Source: Topomyia yanbarensis
Lineage: Eukaryota; Arthropoda; Insecta; Diptera; Culicidae
DNA: 64,000 bases
Direction of reading: 5' to 3'
Assembly: GCF_030247195.1 (NCBI RefSeq)
Contig: NC_080672.1
Location: 188,177,201-188,241,200 of the forward strand
The notes under the pieces were generated by a model, which worked only from the letters and a program-made list of their open reading frames with translations, was not told the origin of the DNA and did no database searches. Positions 58,049 through 64,000 of the stretch are shown here, piece by piece. Numbering within the stretch: position 1 is the first letter of the stretch; each line of letters begins with the position of its first letter. The translations under genes were made by a program, and so were the position numbers.

Positions 58049-59735
58049 TCAAATTTGTATTTTTGTTTTTCTTACAAAGTTTGTTAATTGTTTTAGTTCT
58101 GTTTCTACGTTTTCTTGTAGGATGTTTTTGAGTGGTTTGAAGTATTCTAGGACGTGAAAATCAACTCTTTGAACGTTGTATTTTGAACATTCGTATAGTA
58201 GGTGCTGCAAATTCTCTTGAACTTCACAGATTTCGCAGAGGTCGTCTATCTCCCAATGCCATCGGTATAACCGTTCCTTGGTGAGCGTATGTACTGAACG
58301 AATCCTATTCAGTATTCTCTTTTCGTCTGTGTTAAGATCAAGTTTGTGACACCAAATCTTTTTTCCACGCTTGTTCATGTATAAGAAGTGAGTTGTGCCT
58401 CTTTCTCCTGAGATGTTTTGGTATTCCGTGGTCCAGGCGCTCCATACTTCTTTTTCCGCTAGTTTTATCGCGTCTCCCAGGGTAAGTGAATTGAACTCGT
58501 TTTGTTCTCCTCTTCCTGCCTTTACTGCTTCCAGATCCGCACGTTCATTTCCTATAATACTGCAATGGCTAGGAATCCACTGGATTTGAATATCTCGCGC
58601 ATCGGCTGCTTTTAACGTTTTCCAGATGGTCCAGGCCAGGTAGTTTTCCTTCAGTAATGCATTGTTGAGTAACGTTTGGCACGCCCCCGCAGAGTCAGTC
58701 GTTGTCACCGCTTTTTCGTACCTTTTTCTCATTATCATTTTTACTGCGTTTAGAATACCAAGTAGTTCCGTGTTAGTGATCGAGAAGTTTTCGTTTATTT
58801 TAAAGCTCTCTACTTCGTGGTCCGTTGCATCGTATGTTGCTGCTGCTGTTCCTTGGACTGACTTCGATATGTCGGTGTAGATGATGCTGTAACCTTCAAA
58901 TTTTTCCTTCTTTATCTCGAGAAACTTTTTTTCCCAGAATTTCCGATCGTAATCTGTTTTAGACTTTTGACCTTCGAAGAGTTTAATATTTATTTTGTTT
59001 TTTAGCTTTGCATTTGCGACGCTGAGTTCTTTTTCCAGCTGGTGATCCTTGGGCTGTAATTGGCAGACATAATTGTGTTTAATAGCCGTTCTGGTCAGAA
59101 ATGAGCCGTTGTCTGTTCCAGCGTTGATCGCTTTCTCGATGAAAGGTTGGAGTTGATTACGATGGAAGCTGGATTTCAGAATTTCCTTGAGCGAGAGTAG
59201 TTTAATCCTGACTTTGAGTGGCAGCTGACCTGTTTCTGCCTGGATAACGTGTATTGGTGTCGTATTCAGGTACCGCATTGCGCATCGGAGGTAGGCGTTG
59301 TGAAGTGTTTGTATCTTCTGTAGGTTGGTTGTAGCTGCAGCCCCGTAGACTTGGGCCCCATATTCGGTTTTACTTCTGATCAGTGCGTTGCCAACTTTTA
59401 CAAGGGTGTCAGGGCTTGCATTGCTGTTTTTTTCTGCAGAGCAGCTTTATGATGTTGATCTTTGTGCTTCCTTTTCTTTTGACCTCCTCAATGTGTTTTC
59501 TGTATGTGAGGGTTCGATCAAGTGTGAAGCCAAGGTACTCATGGGTATTGTTTATCTGCACTTCCTCATGTCCTATTTTGATCTTAAGATGCTCGTACTT
59601 TTTATTGCCAAAGACGACCGCTGCGCATTTGCTGACGTTGAGCTCTAGTTTCAGCCTTTTTAGTGTGAAACTACGGGAATATTTTCCCAACACTTTGCTT
59701 ACCAGAGCGAAGCCGTGGACTTTATATCTCTCCTA
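58049..59735 (-). pseudogene. I-clade LINE ORF2: end of RT, RNase H, zinc knuckle
   Basis: 59409-59735 encodes the RT thumb end (LKLELNVSKCAAVVFG and YLGFTLDRTLTY). After a frameshift near 59410 the frame continues to the stop at 58049. The RNase H domain has YTDISK (first Asp), TELLGIL (Glu), TTDSAGA (Asp) and WIPSHCSIIGNERAD (His, Asp). The C-terminal CEICEVQENLQHLLYEC knuckle follows. The endonuclease and most of the RT are deleted, so it is non-functional. Confidence 0.85.
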
Positions 59736-59737
59736 AT

Positions 59738-60060
59738 GTTCCTTGGGCTGTGGTCCTGCTTCCGTGGTTGGGTTTTCTTTCTTAGAAGAACGTCTGGAGT
59801 TTTCAAACTGAAAACTTGATTTATTCAAAAAATATTTACAAAAGTTATCTTAAAGCTACATGTTGCCCGCGCGATTCATATATCGCTGCGGGAAAATTTG
59901 TCCCTTTTAGTCCTTAAGTTTTTCCCTATCTTCCTGAGATACGGTGTAGATTTCCTATGGCCTTAGAAGGGCGCAATTCCTATTTGTTTACTTACATATT
60001 TGGCCCTGCCTCTTCAAGACTGACGTATTTAACCACAATACGGATTCCTGCTATTCAATC
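59738..60060 (-). other. LTR-like insertion in ORF2
   Basis: About 320 bp separating the ORF2 start from the RT end. On the minus strand it runs TGAATAGCAGG...GGAACA, with an AATAAA in TTGAATAAATCAAG near 59820. TG...CA-type ends and an internal polyadenylation signal suggest a solo LTR, but no target duplication is evident. Confidence 0.35.
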
Positions 60061-60144
60061 CTTGTCCAGTCCCGTAAGGGCTCACAAAATATGTGGACGT
60101 CGTTCTCTCCTAGGAAGTGGTGCAGTTCTTCTCTTGTCTCCATA
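60061..60144 (-). pseudogene. I-clade LINE ORF2 start (endonuclease N-terminus)
   Basis: ATG at 60144 opens METREELHHFLGENDVHIFC, resembling the start of an I-type ORF2 just before the APE endonuclease domain. It is cut after 28 codons by the LTR-like insertion. It begins about 40 bp after the end of ORF1. Confidence 0.6.
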
Positions 60145-60186
60145 GGTCTGATACTCTGTATGTTGTTTTGTAGTACTTTTAGAGTT

Positions 60187-61391
60187 TTACATTTCACTGC
60201 TGCTGTTTCCGGCTGTTCTGATTGGGGACCCTTGATGCCCTGTATTTCTGTTGTTGATCTCCTGAATGTTGTTCGCTATCTCAAGAATGAGCTGATCTCT
60301 TTCTATTTCCGTTTTCGTTTCAGTGACCTTCTCCCCAATTTTTATTTGCAGGAGTTTCAGTGGAAGGATCCAGTTTTGAGTTCTTATTTCGGAGATAAAA
60401 TCTTTGCGCAGCTTGTCGATGAAGCGTTCGAAGTCCGTGTCTCTGCACGGATTGACCGGACATCCACACGTAGGGTTCCCCTGCCCCAATCTATGGTGCA
60501 GTGTCGACTTTTTTAGGTGCGACAAATTTGGGTCTGCTTGTGAGTGGGCTCTATCGTTTCTGAGTCGTGTTCTACCTTTCCTGTTCGTTTCATGCTTTGA
60601 TGCTCCAATCTCTGCGCTTTCAAAATCTGTTGCTTCTTCCAGTCCAGCAAATCGGTTAGACAGCTTCAGGTATCCAGCTTCTGCTACTTTGTACGTCGCC
60701 TGTCGGTTTCTCATCACTTCGAGGATTCGTCGTCTTCTTTCCCTTTCTGGACACTCTGGTGTATTTGCTTGGTGGCTATCTCCACAGTTGGCACATTTGG
60801 TGGCTTCCCCACAATCTGCCTTTTTGTGCCCTCTGCCGCAAATTTTACATCGGTGCCTGCTGGTGCATTTTTTTGCACTGTGGCCATATCGCCAAGAGTT
60901 TTGGCACTGTCTGATGGGAAAGATATACAGCTCGCAACGAAATGGACAGCCATATATTTTGACAGTTCTAGGAATCATCTGTCCTGCCGCGGTAATCCTC
61001 AAATTTTCGGTTGCGATCAGCTCTTTGTCCTTTAGTCTTTTCATTCGTTCGACTGCTAAGATTTCTACTTCCGCAGTTGTGAAGTTTAGGAGTTCTTCGT
61101 CTCCAAAGCCTTCGGGAACCCCCTTGACGAATAAGAACGTTTTTTTGTCTTTGGTAGGAGAGAAGAGCTTGATGTTGTGAACTGTCAAGTCGAGCGTCTT
61201 GAGCTGTTTAGCTGCTTCGGTGTTGAGCGTATTTACTTTAAATCTAAATTTTTCGATCTGCGTTATTTCGCGATAACCTTCAAATTTCCTCGAGACGAGT
61301 ATTTTTCCCAGCGCAAGTGGGTGCTTGGGAGTTTTTTTTCGATGTTGATAGGTTCCAGGTACACCGGTTCCTGTAGTGGTTCAGCTGTATG
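60187..61391 (-). pseudogene. I-clade LINE ORF1 (Gag-like)
   Basis: Open from after an in-frame TAG at 61392 to 60187. The frame also reads on upstream of that TAG to about 61590, so the N-terminus is truncated by a stop. The N-terminal region (FLFVKGVPEGF...) is followed by three CCHC knuckles at about residues 95-150 of the Met-61188 frame: C-x4-YGHSAKKC (first Cys of the pair lost), CKICGRGHKKADC and CANCGDSHQANTPEC. A basic, hydrophilic C-terminus follows. It binds LINE RNA in the RNP. Confidence 0.85.
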
Positions 61392-62650
61392 CTATTCTAT
61401 GGGATCTTGGCTTGCCACTGTCGCGTATGTTGGGGTGGAACACGTTGACCCCTCCGATTGTGTTTCTGCTTGCAACTTCTCGTTAGCGTGTTCTGCTTCG
61501 TTGCCTGACGGCTCTGTACCGAGTTCGATCGGGTTTGGTTTTACTGAAACGCTGGTTATTTTTTTCTTTTTTTCAATCGTGTTTTTGTCTCCTTAACTTT
61601 CACTGTTTGAGATCGTGTTACGGTTTTGCCACTTTTCTGCCCGAATCCGCTCGCGGCTGTAACCTGGCGGGGTCGTTACTCCCAGCACTTATGAGACCCC
61701 CCTCTACACTTCTCAGGGAAGGCTTGCGATCGCGAACTATTGCCAAGAAAACACTTGTTTGACCTTCAAGTAAAAACCCACTATATTTCCGGATATCGAT
61801 GTCACTTTTTTATTCTTCTGTTGGTTGAGCACTTTTCCCACTTTCTTAAACTACTCCTACCTCGGGTGCCGATGGTGGCACTACACCTGCTGTTGTTTCG
61901 GGGCCCCTTCTGCTACTGCTGCGTCGCCGTCGTGCTCAGTGGTGTTCACAGTTTCCGTCGTAGCTCGCAGGGCGGCCACGGAATCTACGTTGGTTGTTAA
62001 CGGCGTCTCGTTGCCTGCAGAAGGACCTTGGTAACCCTACTGTGCTGGCCTGAATGTGTTAACGTATCCAAGCAACTTTTAGGAGGCCGATAGGAATGGC
62101 GTCGGCCTTGACTCCGCGATGGCGGTCGCAACTATATCGCGCTTTTATGTTGGTTGCCGGGTCGGGAAACTCCGGCGGTCTAGCATGCTCTGGAGGTTTC
62201 CTAGGGTAAAACCGAAGGGTCCTGGTTGTCTTCTCCTTATTCGCTTCCTCTTTCGTCACTTAAATGTAATCACTGCTCAAAACTTTATCTTCCACTTCAA
62301 CTTTTCGCACCGCTTTGCTAGGTGGTTACCAGGCTAATGGCGTTTTTTAGTCCTGGTCGTTCACCTCGAACCTCGACCGTTGACCCCTCAGTCGTCCACA
62401 TATTCCGCCCCATTCTGTCCTTATAGTTGTATGGTTATCGCCACCCTCCACGGCCGCCTACTTCCTTCGATATGCGCTACCAGTGGTGGGTGGTGGAAAC
62501 TGCTGGATGTGATGGATGGCTGCGTGCTATGTGGGTGTTGGGTGGGCTGCTTACTGTTAGATCTTACATTTATTTTCTTGACACTCACTATACACAAATA
62601 AACACAAAAATTACGAAACGCGAAAATCTCAACAGTCTTGGACGAAACTA
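61392..62650 (-). other. Upstream part of the I-clade LINE, mostly non-coding
   Basis: 61392-61590 continues the ORF1 frame beyond the TAG. The remainder is G+C-richer and fits a 5' UTR, but I cannot identify the element's true start. Confidence 0.4.
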
Positions 62651-64000
62651 AACCACTTGTTACACGGCGCTCGAATCGACGATTCGAGCATCACCAGAGC
62701 TGCCATTTATACAGATTTATCTGTATTATACAGATTTGTAAGGGCAGAAACAGACTTGATACAGAATACAGATGTTCAATACACAATACAAATTAACACA
62801 GATTTTAGGATTTTCAATTGGCGGACCCTTTCTGAAACCATTTTCATTAACTTTGGCCGTTTCTTCAATAAATAATTGTCAAACGAACCATAACATTTTA
62901 AAAAATTTAAAACTTGAGTTGGGAAATGTACAGATTACTTTAAAGTACACAATTTAAATTCCGGTTTAATGCTTGAATTTATAGTAGACAATACTTGAGG
63001 CCTGGGAGGGAGAAACAGACACTACGCACGAAGTGTAAATAATAGCACTTGTCAAGAAGCAAGAAAACTTTCGACAGCCAAAATCAATCAAGGTGGGCGA
63101 CGCATAAATGAGCAAATTTCTTTTTGCGTGTCATTGATGCAAGCGTGTTACCGGCACATGACTTCAATCGTGTGATGGAAAGGAGCTTGGGACAGTATAA
63201 AATCAGTGAAAGTTTTTTTTTCCGGGTGCTTAACATTGATTTGAAGATAAAGTCAGACGACAGTTTGCTTCCAGTACTTGGGTGAAAAGGGACAAATTTC
63301 GGAACGATGTGTCTAATGTTCTATTTTTGAAATAGGATTTTTGTGCCGTTCTTCTCCTTCATTCTACCACGGTTTCCTAAAAAATTTCTTACACTGATTA
63401 TTAAAAACCCATACAATATTAAATTCAATCTGAAAAATAGAATTTAATTTTATAAAAATTTAACTAACAGAATCCTTGAATAAGAAAACTCGCCGGTAGA
63501 GGCATGTTTATCTGATTTGTGAAATGTTGACCAATGCATAGGTATTTGATAGGTAGATAGGTACGGCTGCAGCCTTGAAACGTAGATATCGACATAATGA
63601 AATAACCGAAAAAACCTTTGATATAACATGTTTTCGTTTTTATATTTGCCCTTTATTTACTACTGAAAAATATTGCCAGCCTAAATAAAGTACAGAAAAC
63701 TGGTTCCACCTTTCTTTTTACATCATCCAACAATTTTAACCGTCGAACTGTCAAATTTAGCCAAGGTTATTTTGCAAATAACTTTCGAAATGTAAGATTT
63801 TAACTAATAGATAGAAATGGATTTTTTTCATGATTCGGATCATCAGATTAAGCTGCATGAGCACCCGAACATTAAAAATATTATGTCGATGTCAAAATTC
63901 ATATCGAAGCAACTTGCCATTTTTTTTCGAAACTTTGTTTATATTTATTAGCATGCATCTAAGCCTACGTTGATGATTTTCATTTTCTCAGTATACTCTC
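62651..64000. other. No gene seen
   Basis: A cluster of ACAGAT/ATCTGT motifs at 62705-62780 may be a short repeat. The rest is A+T-rich with no recognisable frame. Confidence 0.5.

Larger units (their letters stand above)
57960..62650 (-). mobile_element. I-clade LINE, degraded
   Basis: ORF1 with three CCHC knuckles, then ORF2 remnants ending in RNase H and a C-terminal zinc knuckle, all on the minus strand. ORF1 with knuckles plus RNase H after RT is the I-clade layout (MosquI-like elements in mosquitoes). The 3' end is near 57960 with an ATCAATCAAAATCAA-type tail. The 5' limit is uncertain; about 1 kb before ORF1 is non-coding. Most of ORF2 is missing. Confidence 0.8.

Overview
The window is a stack of transposable elements and gene fragments from a eukaryotic, almost certainly insect genome. 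I infer a culicine, Aedes-like mosquito from the very high density of small TIR elements, the LOA/I-type LINEs with RNase H, the arthropod histone genes with 3' stem-loops, and the (A+T)-rich background. This species call is inference. I find no intact ordinary host gene. The only clearly intact multi-exon reading frame belongs to a transposon: a YqaJ nuclease gene at 31855-33539.

Layout. A single Ty3/gypsy LTR retrotransposon on the minus strand spans 219-52132 and is bounded by the 5-bp target-site duplication ATAAT (214-218 and 52133-52137). Its native length would be roughly 6-8 kb; nested insertions have inflated it to about 52 kb. In element order (minus strand) it runs: 5' LTR 50936-52132; primer-binding site; short gag exon 1 whose ATG lies in the LTR; intron 46902-50910, which holds a tandem-repeat array and a block of H4, H2A, H2B and H3 histone pseudogenes; gag 45946-46901; a hAT insertion; the rest of gag and the protease, now inverted onto the plus strand at 43130-44425; a THAP/YqaJ DNA transposon of the ISL2EU type; RT 27600-28440; a 4.35-kb tandem array of H3 pseudogenes; RNase H 22621-23239; a 3.9-kb TIR element carrying host-gene fragments; integrase 17391-18706; polypurine tract; and a 3' LTR swollen to 17.2 kb (219-17371) by further insertions. 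The 5' LTR serves as an empty-site control for each insertion in the 3' LTR.

Nested elements with resolved ends: an 11.1-kb hAT (714-11802, TSD CCCATAGG), which contains a 5'-truncated LOA/I-type LINE flanked by 290-bp perfect direct repeats; a small hAT (7785-8536); an element with 4-bp TSD (12341-16739) holding a 3.7-kb hAT (12796-16509, TSD AACACGGC); an element with 9-bp TSD (16784-17307) holding a 57-bp micro-copy of the same LINE. Two copies of one TIR family (18707-22620 and 36609-41046) insert between CAA and TTG with no TSD. Both carry fragments recognisable as glycogen branching enzyme and a DnaJ-domain protein. Between about 35.5 and 44.65 kb the stack has been inverted: the two ends of the second hAT copy now point the same way and their 8-bp TSDs read as reverse complements.

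Right flank (52138-64000). This part holds small TIR and fold-back elements and a degraded I-clade LINE on the minus strand (ORF1 60187-61391, RT/RNase H 58049-59735), with most of its ORF2 missing around an LTR-like insertion.

How the parts relate: the genes are those of the transposons themselves (gag-pol, transposase, YqaJ nuclease, LINE proteins) plus captured or transposed host sequence (five histone types, glycogen branching enzyme, DnaJ). Almost all are broken. Such a graveyard would suit heterochromatin or a small-RNA source locus, but nothing in the sequence alone proves that.
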